Shown: positions 16,028 through 23,664 of the stretch, one piece after another
How the letters are laid out: every line of letters starts with the position of its first letter
How positions within the stretch are numbered: the stretch's first letter is position 1
Origin: Streptomyces sp. FIT100
GTDB taxonomy: Bacteria > Actinomycetota > Actinomycetes > Streptomycetales > Streptomycetaceae
Reading direction: 5' to 3'
NCBI RefSeq assembly: GCF_024584805.1
Contig: NZ_CP075715.1
Coordinates: 7,163,526 to 7,227,525 of the forward strand
Length of the DNA stretch: 64,000 nucleotides
Translations under genes and position numbers: made by a program
The notes under the pieces: generated by a model
Told to the model about the DNA's origin: nothing
The model's input: only the letters and a program-made list of their open reading frames with translations
The model's database searches: none

Positions 16028-16897
16028 TCAGCCCTTGCCGTTCAGGTCCGCGGGGAACGCCCCGGCAGCGACCGCCGTCAGCAGGAAGCCCCGGCCCAGC
16101 TCGGTGAGCCGTTCGACACCCGCCGCGCCGAGGTGCTCGTACGGGGCCAGGTCGAGCCGGTCCGTGGCCTCCTCGACCTCCGCCCGCAGCGCGGCGCCCT
16201 CCTCCGTCAGCGTCAACTCCGCGTCCCCGGCGAGCAGTCCGCGCCCGCGCAGCCGGTCCGCCGCCGCGTCCCAGTCGGCGCGCCGCCAGCCGCGGGTGCC
16301 GAGGACCCAGCGGGGCGCCATGCCCTTGCCGGTCGCGGTGTGGCTGACGAGGGCCTCCAGCGGGTCGAGACCGGCCGACAGCAGCGCGGTCAGATGGCCG
16401 TCGCCGCGGTGCTCGCGCAGCAGGGTCGCCGCGTGCCAGTAGGCGAGATGCGGCTCGTCGGGCACGGGCAGATCCGCGTGCGCCGCGTACAGCGGCCGGG
16501 CGTGGCGGGTGCACGCCTCGGTGGCGCGCAGCGCGAGCCGGGCCGCCTCGGCCATCTCCTCCGAGGCCACCGCCTCCGCGCCGAGGAGCCTGCGCAGCGT
16601 CGCGTCCACGGCCCGCAGCCGGGCCGTGCGCACGTCCTCGGGCGACGCCTTCTCCCAGACCGCCGGGAAGTGGCGGGCGATCAGGTCGTAGTTGTAGTTG
16701 TAGAACGTGGCCGCCACCACGCCCGGCCCGACGGCGCCCAGCGCCGCGCTGCGCCCCGCCAGGCGTGAGGCGTCCCTGTCGTCGAGGCCGATCTCGGCGA
16801 ACGCGGCCTCGAAGTCGGGCGAGAAGTAGTGCGTGGAGTGCAGCGGGTTGAGCACGCCGAAGCAGCGGCGGCCGGCGCGAGGCGGGAGCGAAGTCAT
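16028..16897 (-). CDS. SCO6745 family protein
   Basis: A 289-residue soluble protein matching the family named after S. coelicolor SCO6745. The N-terminus (NPLHSTHYFSPDF) and the FYNYNYDLIARHFPAVW segment near residue 68 are typical, and the C-terminal third resembles a winged-helix domain (residues ~205-255, ending TLTEEGAALRAEVE). Function is unknown; a regulatory or substrate-binding role is often assumed. It is divergent from the GlxA-type regulator over ~110 bp that hold a TetR-type near-palindrome. Confidence 0.8.
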   Translation of the reverse strand: MTSLPPRAGRRCFGVLNPLHSTHYFSPDFEAAFAEIGLDDRDASRLAGRSAALGAVGPGVVAATFYNYNYDLIARHFPAVWEKASPEDVRTARLRAVDATLRRLLGAEAVASEEMAEAARLALRATEACTRHARPLYAAHADLPVPDEPHLAYWHAATLLREHRGDGHLTALLSAGLDPLEALVSHTATGKGMAPRWVLGTRGWRRADWDAAADRLRGRGLLAGDAELTLTEEGAALRAEVEEATDRLDLAPYEHLGAAGVERLTELGRGFLLTAVAAGAFPADLNGKG

Positions 16898-16907
16898 GCA
16901 GGCACCT

Positions 16908-16923
16908 TACTGACTGGTCGGTA
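16908..16923. promoter_or_regulatory. TetR-type operator-like inverted repeat
   Basis: TACTGAC-TG-GTCGGTA is a 7+7 inverted repeat with one mismatch, 11 bp upstream of the SCO6745-family start. It resembles operators of TetR/AcrR repressors. No TetR gene adjoins it. Confidence 0.4.
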
Positions 16924-16984
16924 TGGCGGGAAGTGCAGGGCGACGATGGCAGGAAAGGTGGGGTACTCGTCATTGCGGTCATGC

Positions 16985-16999
16985 CTCCGGCGGCCGGAG
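16985..16999. promoter_or_regulatory. inverted repeat before the GlxA-family gene
   Basis: CTCCGGC-G-GCCGGAG is a perfect 15-bp inverted repeat ending 9 bp before the start at 17009 and including its likely ribosome site (GGAG). Confidence 0.35.
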
Positions 17000-17008
17000 C
17001 ATGGAGGC

Positions 17009-17980
17009 ATGGAGAAGCGATCCGTGCTCGTCGTCCTCTTCGACGACGTGCAGAGCCTGGACGTGACCGGGCCCGTCGAGGTGTTCGCCGGAGCCAACAA
17101 GCGCCCGTCGCCGCCGTTCACGTACGGCATCCGCACCGCCTCGCTCCGCGGGCCGGTCCGCACGTCCAGCGGACTGACGCTCGTACCGGACGGGACGCTG
17201 GACGCGTACGAGGCCGCGCCCCCGCACACCCTGATCGTCCCCGGCGGCCAGGGCACGCGCCGCCCCGACCCGGCGCTCGTCGACTGGCTGCGCGCCCACG
17301 CCCCGCGCGCCGAACGCCTCGTCTCCGTCTGCACCGGCGCCCTGCTCCTGGCCGAGGCCGGGCTGCTCGACGGACACCGCGTGACCAGCCACTGGTCCGT
17401 CTGCGCCCAGCTTGCCCGCAACCACCCCGAGGTGCATGTCGACCCCGACCCGATCTTCGTACGGGACGGCAGGCTCGCCACCTCGGCCGGGGTCACCGCG
17501 GGCATCGACCTCGCCCTCGCCCTCGTCGAGGAGGACATGGGCCGCGAGACCGCCCTGGTCATCGCCCGCCATCTGGTCGTCTTCCTGCGCCGCCCCGGCA
17601 ACCAGGCTCAGTTCAGTGCCCAGCTCGCCGCCCAGACCGCACAGCGCGAGCCGCTGCGCGAGGTGCAGCAGTACATCACCGAGCACCCGGACGGCGACCT
17701 CTCGGTCGAGGCGCTGGCCGCCCGCGCCCGGCTCTCACCCCGTCAGTTCGCCCGCGCCTTCCGCGCCGAGACCGGGATGACCCCCGGCCGCTACGTCGAC
17801 CGGGTCCGTCTCGAACACGCCCGGCGGCTCCTGGAGGACACCGGCGACGGCGTCGAGGAGATCTCCCGCGCCTGCGGCTACGGCACGCCCGAGGCGATGC
17901 GCCGGGCGTTCACGAAGGCCCTGGGCGCGGCGCCCGCCGAGTACCGCCGCCGCTTCCACGCACCTCTCACCGCCCGATGA
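17009..17980 (+). CDS. GlxA family transcriptional regulator (DJ-1/PfpI plus AraC HTH)
   Basis: A 323-residue two-domain regulator. Residues ~5-175 form a class-I amidotransferase-like DJ-1/PfpI domain with the nucleophile-elbow Cys108 in SVCTGALLLAEAG, and residues ~215-318 form an AraC/XylS double helix-turn-helix (LSPRQFARAFRAETGMTPGRYV then EEISRACGYGTPEAMRRAF). The start at 17009 has GGAG nine bases upstream; the longer open frame has no site. It stands directly upstream of two DJ-1 genes on the same strand and is the obvious candidate to control them, the ligand perhaps being what they act on. Confidence 0.9.
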   Translation: MEKRSVLVVLFDDVQSLDVTGPVEVFAGANKRPSPPFTYGIRTASLRGPVRTSSGLTLVPDGTLDAYEAAPPHTLIVPGGQGTRRPDPALVDWLRAHAPRAERLVSVCTGALLLAEAGLLDGHRVTSHWSVCAQLARNHPEVHVDPDPIFVRDGRLATSAGVTAGIDLALALVEEDMGRETALVIARHLVVFLRRPGNQAQFSAQLAAQTAQREPLREVQQYITEHPDGDLSVEALAARARLSPRQFARAFRAETGMTPGRYVDRVRLEHARRLLEDTGDGVEEISRACGYGTPEAMRRAFTKALGAAPAEYRRRFHAPLTAR

Positions 17981-18004
17981 CCCCGTCCGACGAAAGGGAC
18001 GTCC

Positions 18005-18649
18005 ATGCAGCTCGCCATCCTGCTCTACGACCGTTTCACCCCGCTCGACGCCGTCGGCCCCTTCGAACTGCTCTCCCGGCTCCCGGGCACCGAGACCGTC
18101 CTCGTCGCCGAGGAGGCGGGCCCGGTACGCAATGACCAGGACAATCTGAGCCTCGTCGCCGAACGGAGTCTGGCCGAGGTGCCGGCCCCCGACATCGTCC
18201 TCGTGCCGGGCGGGACCGGCACCCGCCGGGTGGTGGAGAACACGGCGGTCCTCGACTGGCTCCGTACGGCCGACTCCACCAGCACCTGGACCACGTCGGT
18301 GTGCACCGGCTCGCTCATCCTCGCCGGGGCGGGGCTGCTGAAGGGCCGCCGGGCCACCTCGCACTGGCTCGCACTGGACGAGCTGGTGGCCTACGGCGCC
18401 CGGCCGGCCGAGGAGCGGGTGGTCGTCGACGGCAAGTACGTGACGGCGGCCGGGGTCTCCTCCGGGATCGACATGGCGCTGCACCTGCTCGGCCGGATCT
18501 CCGGGGACGCCGCCGCCCAGACGATCCAGCTGCTGACCGAGTACGACCCCCAGCCGCCGTACGACGCGGGCTCGCCCGCCAAGGCCCCCGAGGACATCGT
18601 GGCGCCCTGGCGGGACCAGGGCGAATGGATCCTCCACGGCGGGAGCTGA
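18005..18649 (+). CDS. DJ-1/PfpI family protein, isonitrile hydratase-like (copy 1)
   Basis: A 214-residue single-domain DJ-1/PfpI protein. The active-site residues of isocyanide hydratases are present: Asp15 in PLDAVGPFE and Cys100-Thr101 in SVCTGSLILAGAGLL, with the following RATSHW motif. Known members hydrate isonitriles to N-formamides. About 24 bp separate it from the GlxA-type regulator, and it is followed after 34 bp by a close paralogue, so the three form a probable operon. The substrate is inferred from motif similarity only. Confidence 0.8.
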   Translation: MQLAILLYDRFTPLDAVGPFELLSRLPGTETVLVAEEAGPVRNDQDNLSLVAERSLAEVPAPDIVLVPGGTGTRRVVENTAVLDWLRTADSTSTWTTSVCTGSLILAGAGLLKGRRATSHWLALDELVAYGARPAEERVVVDGKYVTAAGVSSGIDMALHLLGRISGDAAAQTIQLLTEYDPQPPYDAGSPAKAPEDIVAPWRDQGEWILHGGS

Positions 18650-18683
18650 CCCGCCCCCGGCCGTACCCCTGAAAGGAACCGCC

Positions 18684-19361
18684 ATGCAGATCGCCATCCT
18701 CCTCTACGACCGCTTCACCAGCCTGGACGCGATCGGCCCGTTCGAACTGCTCGCCCGGCTGCCCGGCGCCGAGACCGTCTTCGTCGCGGAGGAGGCCGGT
18801 CCGGTGCGTAATGACCGGGACAACCTCGGCCTGGTCGCCGACCGCAGCCTCGCCGAGGTGCCGGCTCCCGACCTCGTCGTCGTGCCCGGCGGGCCGGGCT
18901 CGCGCCGGGCCCGGGCGGACGGGACCCTCGTGGAGTGGCTGCGCGCCGCGGACGCCACCAGCACCTGGACCACGTCGGTGTGCACCGGTTCGCTGGTGCT
19001 CGCCGGGGCCGGACTGCTCAACGGCCGCAGGGCCACCAGCCACTGGCTGGCGCTGGACCTGCTCGGCCGGCTCGGCGCCGAGCCCACCGGCGAACGGGTC
19101 GTCTTCGACGGCAAGTACGTGACGGCGGCCGGCGTCTCGTCCGGCATCGACATGGCCCTGCACCTGCTCGGCCGGATCGCCGGCGACGAGTTCGCCCAGC
19201 GGGTCCAGCTGATCACCGAGTACGACCCGCAGCCGCCGTACGACGCGGGCTCGCCCGCCAAGGCCCCTGAGGAGGCCGTCGCCTACTGGCGGGCGCGGGC
19301 GGCCTCCGACGACGAGCTGCGGATCCCCGACGAGGGTCCGGGCCTCAGGCGCTCCAGGTGA
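18684..19361 (+). CDS. DJ-1/PfpI family protein, isonitrile hydratase-like (copy 2)
   Basis: A 225-residue paralogue of the preceding gene; most of the sequence aligns without gaps, including the catalytic Asp15 (SLDAIGPFE) and Cys100 (SVCTGSLVLAGAGLLNG). It has a longer C-terminal tail. A good ribosome site (AAAGGAACCGCC) precedes the ATG. Tandem duplication is the likely origin; high remaining identity suggests either recent duplication or gene conversion. The 3' end overlaps the convergent enoyl-CoA hydratase gene by 17 bp. Confidence 0.8.
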   Translation: MQIAILLYDRFTSLDAIGPFELLARLPGAETVFVAEEAGPVRNDRDNLGLVADRSLAEVPAPDLVVVPGGPGSRRARADGTLVEWLRAADATSTWTTSVCTGSLVLAGAGLLNGRRATSHWLALDLLGRLGAEPTGERVVFDGKYVTAAGVSSGIDMALHLLGRIAGDEFAQRVQLITEYDPQPPYDAGSPAKAPEEAVAYWRARAASDDELRIPDEGPGLRRSR

Positions 19362-20097
19362 ACCGCGGCGGCCTGCGCTCCAGGAACGCGGCGACACCCT
19401 CCGCGGTGTCGCCGCTCGCGGCCGCCTGCTCCGCCCAGTACCCGTCCCGGTCGGTGCGGCCCGACGCGAACTCCTTCGCCGCCGCCTGCGTCAGCCGCGA
19501 GCGTGAGGTGAGCACCCGCAGGAAGTCCGCGACCCGCTTGCCCAGTTCCCCCTCGGGCAGCACCTCGTCCACCAGACCGGTGCGCAGGGCCCGCTCCGTA
19601 CCGATCAACTCGCCCGAGAAGAGCAGGTACTTCGTGGCCGCCGGGCCGGTCAGCGCGACCAGCCGCCGGGTCGATGACGCCGGATAGACGATCCCCAGCT
19701 TCGCCGGCGTGACCCCGAAGGAGGCCCCCTCCTCGGCGAACCGCAGATCGCAGGCCGCGGCCAGCTGGCAGCCGCCGCCCACGCAGTAGCCGCGCACGGC
19801 CGCCAGCGTCGGCTTGGGGAAGGCGGCGAGCGCGTCCTCGGCACGGACGGCCAGGCTCTGGGGATCCTCCCCGCCGCCGAGCGCCTGCCCGCGCAGCGAG
19901 GCGATGTCGGCGCCGGCGCAGAACGTGCCGCCGGCGCCGGTCAGCACCAGCGCCCGTACGGACGGGTCGCGGGCGAGACCGTCCAGGACCTCCGGCACCG
20001 CCCGCCACATCGCGGCCGTCATGGCGTTGTGCTTGCCGGGGTTGCTGATCACGACGGTGGCGACCCCGTCCGCCACCTCGGCGACGATCTGCTCCAT
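19345..20097 (-). CDS. enoyl-CoA hydratase/isomerase family protein
   Basis: A 250-residue crotonase-fold enzyme. The oxyanion-hole segments FCAGADIASLRG (near residue 58) and RGYCVGGGCQLAAACDLR (near 100) are clear. The segment where hydratases often carry a catalytic Glu reads GVTPAKLGIVYP, so hydratase chemistry is not assured. The start at 20097 (MEQIVAEV) aligns with the family; the longer frame to 20136 adds residues unlike it. Likely acts on an acyl-CoA in fatty-acid or amino-acid breakdown; no pathway neighbours. Confidence 0.82.
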   Translation of the reverse strand: MEQIVAEVADGVATVVISNPGKHNAMTAAMWRAVPEVLDGLARDPSVRALVLTGAGGTFCAGADIASLRGQALGGGEDPQSLAVRAEDALAAFPKPTLAAVRGYCVGGGCQLAAACDLRFAEEGASFGVTPAKLGIVYPASSTRRLVALTGPAATKYLLFSGELIGTERALRTGLVDEVLPEGELGKRVADFLRVLTSRSRLTQAAAKEFASGRTDRDGYWAEQAAASGDTAEGVAAFLERRPPRFTWSA

Positions 20098-20162
20098 GCG
20101 CCGGATGCTATCGGGCAGGAGCGAACCTATGATCAAGAAGGGGGTATGGCGAGGAGGCGCTG

Positions 20163-20879
20163 ATGGCCGGTCGAACCCAGGAAGAGGGAAGCGGGACGCG
20201 CGAGGGGAGGAACCTCCGGCGCAGCTTCGGCTGGCTGACCGGGCTCGGTGTGGTCCTCGTCGTCTGCGGGCTGGTCGGACTCGTCTACGCGAACGTCGCG
20301 ACGCTCACCTCGATGCTGCTCTTCGGCTGGCTGCTGCTGATCGGCGGGCTGGTCGGGCTGCTCCAGGCGATCGAGTCGCGCGGCAGCAACTACTTCTGGC
20401 TCGCGGTGATCGTGGCCGCGCTGTACATCGCGGCCGGCGTCGTCGTGATCCGCCATCCGCAGGGCACCGCCGAGGCGCTGACCATGTTCGCCGCGCTGCT
20501 CTTCCTGACCGGGGGAGTGTTCCGGCTGGTCGGAAGCGTCGTGGTGCGCGGGCCGCACTTCGGCTGGACCCTGCTGCAGGGTGTCTTCGGCCTGCTTCTG
20601 GGGGTGCTGGTGCTGGCCAACTGGCCCGACAGCAGCCGCTATGTCCTCGGCATCTTCTTCTCGCTGGCGCTGCTCTTCGACGGCCTGGGGCTCATCGCGG
20701 TCGGCGTCGGCGGCCGCCGGATCCTCGGCATGGTGGCCGAGAACGACGAGAACGACGAGAACGACGAGAACGACAAGGAAGGCAAGAGAGGCGACGACGG
20801 CAAGAGAGGCGACGGCGGCAAGGGCGCGGAGGCGTCCGAGAAGTCGACAGAAGAAGATCAGGACCAGTCGCGCAACTGA
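20163..20879 (+). CDS. HdeD-like DUF308 membrane protein with charged repeat tail
   Basis: A 238-residue integral membrane protein with six hydrophobic helices between residues ~20 and 190, matching the HdeD/DUF308 family linked to acid resistance in enterobacteria. The start has GAGGAGG upstream. The cytoplasmic C-terminus (~45 residues) is a highly charged tail with a repeated Asn-Asp-Glu unit encoded by tandem AACGACGAG (20742-20774), then Lys-Gly-Asp repeats. The tail is not part of the family fold. Role in Streptomyces is unknown. Confidence 0.8.
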   Translation: MAGRTQEEGSGTREGRNLRRSFGWLTGLGVVLVVCGLVGLVYANVATLTSMLLFGWLLLIGGLVGLLQAIESRGSNYFWLAVIVAALYIAAGVVVIRHPQGTAEALTMFAALLFLTGGVFRLVGSVVVRGPHFGWTLLQGVFGLLLGVLVLANWPDSSRYVLGIFFSLALLFDGLGLIAVGVGGRRILGMVAENDENDENDENDKEGKRGDDGKRGDGGKGAEASEKSTEEDQDQSRN

Positions 20880-20917
20880 CACCGTCATGCGTACTCGGTC
20901 GGATTCCGTCGATAGCG

Positions 20918-20934
20918 GCTGACTTCTTGTCAGC
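20918..20934. terminator. weak hairpin after the HdeD-like gene
   Basis: GCTGAC and GTCAGC pair around TTCTT, 39 bp past the stop codon. The six-bp stem is short for a terminator. Confidence 0.25.
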
Positions 20935-20967
20935 GGGCCGGTACGGACCAACCCATTCCCAACACTC

Positions 20968-20994
20968 GGTCAAGAAATCAATTGATTCCTGACC
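20968..20994. promoter_or_regulatory. nested AT-rich palindrome upstream of the RsbW-like gene
   Basis: The perfect palindrome ATCAATTGAT (20977-20986) lies inside GGTCA/TGACC arms. It is unusually AT-rich for this genome and 30-55 bp upstream of the next start, so it may be an operator. Confidence 0.35.
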
Positions 20995-21022
20995 ACACGT
21001 CACGAGGGTGGGTGCCGGACTT

Positions 21023-21499
21023 ATGGAGAGCCCCGGGAGCATCCCGGCCCGGCCGCTGTCGTACGAAGGCGTCTGGCGGTTCACGGCACCTGCGCTCGAT
21101 GTCTCCGTGCCCCAGGCCCGCCACGCAGTCCGCGACCTGATCCGCCGCCAGGGCGTGCCGGTCCACGATGACCTTCTGCAAGGGCTGCTGGTGATCGTCT
21201 CGGAGCTGGTGACGAACTCCGTCCGCCACGCGGCGCTGCTGTCGCCGCAGGTCGCGGTGGAGGTCGCGGTCGGCCCCGAGTGGATCCGGGTGGCCGTCGA
21301 GGACAACCACCCGTACCGGCCCAAGGCGCTGGAGACGGACTACGCGCAGACCGGCGGCCGCGGCCTGCTGCTCGTCAAGGAGATCACCCGGGAGGCGGGC
21401 GGCACCTGCGACGTCGAGCACACCGCGACCGGCGGAAAGATCATCTGGGCCGCGCTGCCGCTGACGACCCTGGGCGTCCGCGGCGAGGGCGCCTTCTAG
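21023..21499 (+). CDS. RsbW-like ATP-binding regulatory protein (HATPase_c)
   Basis: A 158-residue protein with a stand-alone histidine-kinase-type ATPase domain, of the anti-sigma/SpoIIAB-RsbW-like group abundant in Streptomyces. The N-box reads VSELVTNSVRHA, the D/G1 region VEDNHPYRP and the G2 box GGRGLLLVKEI. Such proteins usually bind sigma or anti-anti-sigma factors; no partner gene adjoins it. The ATG at 21023 is preferred over the in-frame GTG at 21008; neither has a strong ribosome site. The TAG stop is part of a CTAG that is the left target duplication of the MITE that follows, so the insertion hit the end of the gene without changing the protein. Confidence 0.8.
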   Translation: MESPGSIPARPLSYEGVWRFTAPALDVSVPQARHAVRDLIRRQGVPVHDDLLQGLLVIVSELVTNSVRHAALLSPQVAVEVAVGPEWIRVAVEDNHPYRPKALETDYAQTGGRGLLLVKEITREAGGTCDVEHTATGGKIIWAALPLTTLGVRGEGAF

Positions 21500-21705
21500 G
21501 TCGTGTCTGACAAATGGCGCCGTCCGCCCGCAGGGCGGGGTGCGCGGCGTCCGGTGCGTGCAATCGCAAGGCGGAGGATCATCCTCGTACTGGACGTACT
21601 TGGATGACTCCGACAACGCAGCGTGGGGGCACCTCCCGTGCCCGAAGGGCTACGGGGGAGTGCGTGCCGGGCGTCGCGCGCCAGGCGGGATTTGTCAGAC
21701 ACGGC
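21500..21705. mobile_element. 206-bp MITE with 16-bp inverted termini and CTAG target duplication
   Basis: Termini GTCGTGTCTGACAAAT (21500-21515) and ATTTGTCAGACACGGC (21690-21705) are complementary except at one base. CTAG flanks both sides (21496-21499 and 21706-21709), a clean 4-bp target duplication. The interior is noncoding and holds the hairpin CTCCCGTGCCC-GAA-GGGCTACGGGGGAG (from 21631), shared with the element at 1917-2107. It is non-autonomous; the mobilising transposase is not in the window by any visible match of termini. Confidence 0.85.
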
Positions 21706-21785
21706 CTAGGGGGGCGCCGCGAGCCCGGCATGGTCCACCGGACACCCCCGGGCTCCGGGGCGCGCGGCCTCCCCGGAGCGTACGG

Positions 21786-22379
21786 TCACCAGCCCCCGGC
21801 CGGGCCCGTGAGTTCCTTGATCGCCGGGCGCGCCGCGTCCAGCACCGTCATGAACCACGCGGAGAACGGGTCGCGCGCGTGCCGCTCGGCCAGCTCGGCC
21901 GCCGTCACGAACGCCGTCTCACCGATCTCCTCGGGGTCGGGCCGCAGCTGGGCCTGCACCATGCCGACGAAGAGGTGGTTGTACTCCTGCTCGACCAGGC
22001 CCGACGCCGGGTCCGGATGGTTGTAGCGGACCGTGCCGGCCTCCGCCATCAGCGACGGCGACACGCCCAGCTCCTCATGCGTCCGGCGCGCGGCGGCCGC
22101 GAACGGCGCTTCGCCCGGGTACGGGTGCCCGCAGCAGGTGTTCGACCAGACACCGGGGGAGTGGTACTTCCCGAGCGCGCGGCGCTGGAGCAGCAACCGC
22201 CCCTGCTCGTCGAAGAGGAACACGGAGAACGCCCGGTGCAGCTGTCCGGGTGCCTGATGGGCGGAGAGCTTCTCCGCGGTGCCGATGGTATGGCCGTTCT
22301 CGTCGACCAGTTCGAGCAAGATCGGCTGCTGGGTGCCGTTGGGCGAGCTGGTCGCCGCGGTGGCGGGTGTGGTCGGCAT
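21786..22379 (-). CDS. idi: isopentenyl-diphosphate delta-isomerase, type I
   Basis: A 197-residue Nudix-fold isomerase converting isopentenyl diphosphate to dimethylallyl diphosphate. The catalytic Cys lies in WSNTCCGHP and the catalytic Glu pair in RRTHEELGV with the downstream EQEYNHLF metal-binding region. The start at 22379 is chosen because GAAGG sits six bases upstream; an ATG two codons earlier overlaps that site. It supplies allylic starter for the prenyltransferases of the hopanoid operon 12 kb downstream, though it also serves all isoprenoids. Transcribed with, but 240 bp after, a methyltransferase gene that ends in its own terminator. Confidence 0.93.
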   Translation of the reverse strand: MPTTPATAATSSPNGTQQPILLELVDENGHTIGTAEKLSAHQAPGQLHRAFSVFLFDEQGRLLLQRRALGKYHSPGVWSNTCCGHPYPGEAPFAAAARRTHEELGVSPSLMAEAGTVRYNHPDPASGLVEQEYNHLFVGMVQAQLRPDPEEIGETAFVTAAELAERHARDPFSAWFMTVLDAARPAIKELTGPAGGW

Positions 22380-22469
22380 AGCCATCCTTCGCTTCGGTCC
22401 TCGGCCCTGCGGGGGCCACCACAGTCTGCCGTACAAAAGCGGCTTGTCCGCACTTCACCGCCTTGGGCA

Positions 22470-22509
22470 TGTCCGCGCCTGCCGCACGGGTGCGCGGCAG
22501 GCGCGGACA
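22470..22509. terminator. strong hairpin between the methyltransferase and idi genes
   Basis: A perfect 16-bp stem (TGTCCGCGCCTGCCGC with its complement) around an 8-base loop, downstream of the minus-strand methyltransferase gene and upstream of idi. It probably separates the two transcripts. Confidence 0.7.
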
Positions 22510-22623
22510 CGGTCCTCAACGGCTCGGAGGCCGAGCGCCCCCGGCGAGGTGAGCGTGCCCTGCGGCGCAGTCGTGGAACCGTTCACGACCGGCCGCGCCC
22601 CGTACACACCCGCGCCGGGTGGC

Positions 22624-23391
22624 TCAGCGGCCGTCCACGGGGCGCAGCACACGGCCCGTGTAGCCGTACTCACCCCCGTCGCCGCCGTGGTCGCGCCACA
22701 TGGCGAGCTCGGCCTTCGTGCCGGCCAGCGCCTGCGCCATGCCGGGGGCCGTGGCATCGGCGGCGTCCGCACGGGCGGCGAGCGGACCGTAGTACTCCTC
22801 CCAGTCGCTCGCGGGCAGACGGTGCACGCCCAGTACGTCGTACCCGGCAGCCACGGCGGCCGCCGTGTTCGCGGCCGTCGTACGCAGCGGGTAGTGCTGC
22901 TCCCAGAAGGCGCGGGCCTCCTCGCTCGGCGAGCCGGCGGTCCACTCGCACTCGGTGACCACGAGCGCGCCGCCGGGCGCGAGCAGCCGGCGCCAGTCGC
23001 GCAGGGCGGTGTCGAAACCGATCGCGTACGCCGAGCTCTCCGCCCAGACCAGATCGAACGATCCGTCGGGATACGGCAGCGCGCCCATGTCGGCGTCGAC
23101 GGCACGGATGCGGTCGCCGAGCCCGCGGGCCTCGGCGGCCCGCCGCAGTTCGTCGAGGAACGGCCCGTGCAGATCGACGGCCGTGACCTCGGCGTCGGCC
23201 TCGGCGGCCAGCAGCAGTGCGGCGCGGCCCGGGCCGCAGCCCAGGTCGAGGACGCGCGGACGGGACGGCAGCGGACCCGCGGCAGCCGCGAGGGTCAGCA
23301 GACGGCGGGTGGTGGCGTCGGAGCCGGGCCCCTGGCGCGGCAGTCCCTGGTGAAGAGCGAAGAAGGCGTCGCGAACGGCGTTGTCGGACAA
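22624..23391 (-). CDS. class I SAM-dependent methyltransferase
   Basis: A 255-residue Rossmann-fold methyltransferase. Motif I (VLDLGCGPGRAALLLA near residue 47), the acidic end of beta-2 (VTAVDLHG), and motif III-like GSFDLVWAES are present, so S-adenosylmethionine binding is secure. The substrate is unknown; the sequence resembles methyltransferase domains acting on small molecules. Two GTACGGAACCGG direct repeats lie in the ~270-bp region upstream (near 23442-23472), a possible control site. Monocistronic, terminated by the hairpin at 22470-22509. Confidence 0.8.
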   Translation of the reverse strand: MSDNAVRDAFFALHQGLPRQGPGSDATTRRLLTLAAAAGPLPSRPRVLDLGCGPGRAALLLAAEADAEVTAVDLHGPFLDELRRAAEARGLGDRIRAVDADMGALPYPDGSFDLVWAESSAYAIGFDTALRDWRRLLAPGGALVVTECEWTAGSPSEEARAFWEQHYPLRTTAANTAAAVAAGYDVLGVHRLPASDWEEYYGPLAARADAADATAPGMAQALAGTKAELAMWRDHGGDGGEYGYTGRVLRPVDGR

Positions 23392-23664
23392 CGTGGGAAA
23401 ACCTTTGGGGTGAGCGGGCCCCGGCAGACGTACGGGATGACGTACGGAACCGGGTCAGCGTACGGAACCGGATCGGTCGGGCGCCCGGAGATCGATGACG
23501 GGCCGGGTGCTGCGCTCGGCTGGAGATCCCCCCACGCCGGCGCAGGGGGAGTCCGCGGCGACGGTCATCGACCTCGACTCCCCTCGGATCCATGATCCTG
23601 ATCCCTGCTTCCCCGAGATCACGGCTGCGCGCCAATCTAGCAGCGCGCAGCGCGCGGCGGGCCG
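23392..23664. other. intergenic region upstream of the methyltransferase
   Basis: 273 bp with two direct repeats of GTACGGAACCGG, the only notable feature; the methyltransferase promoter should lie here. Confidence 0.4.
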
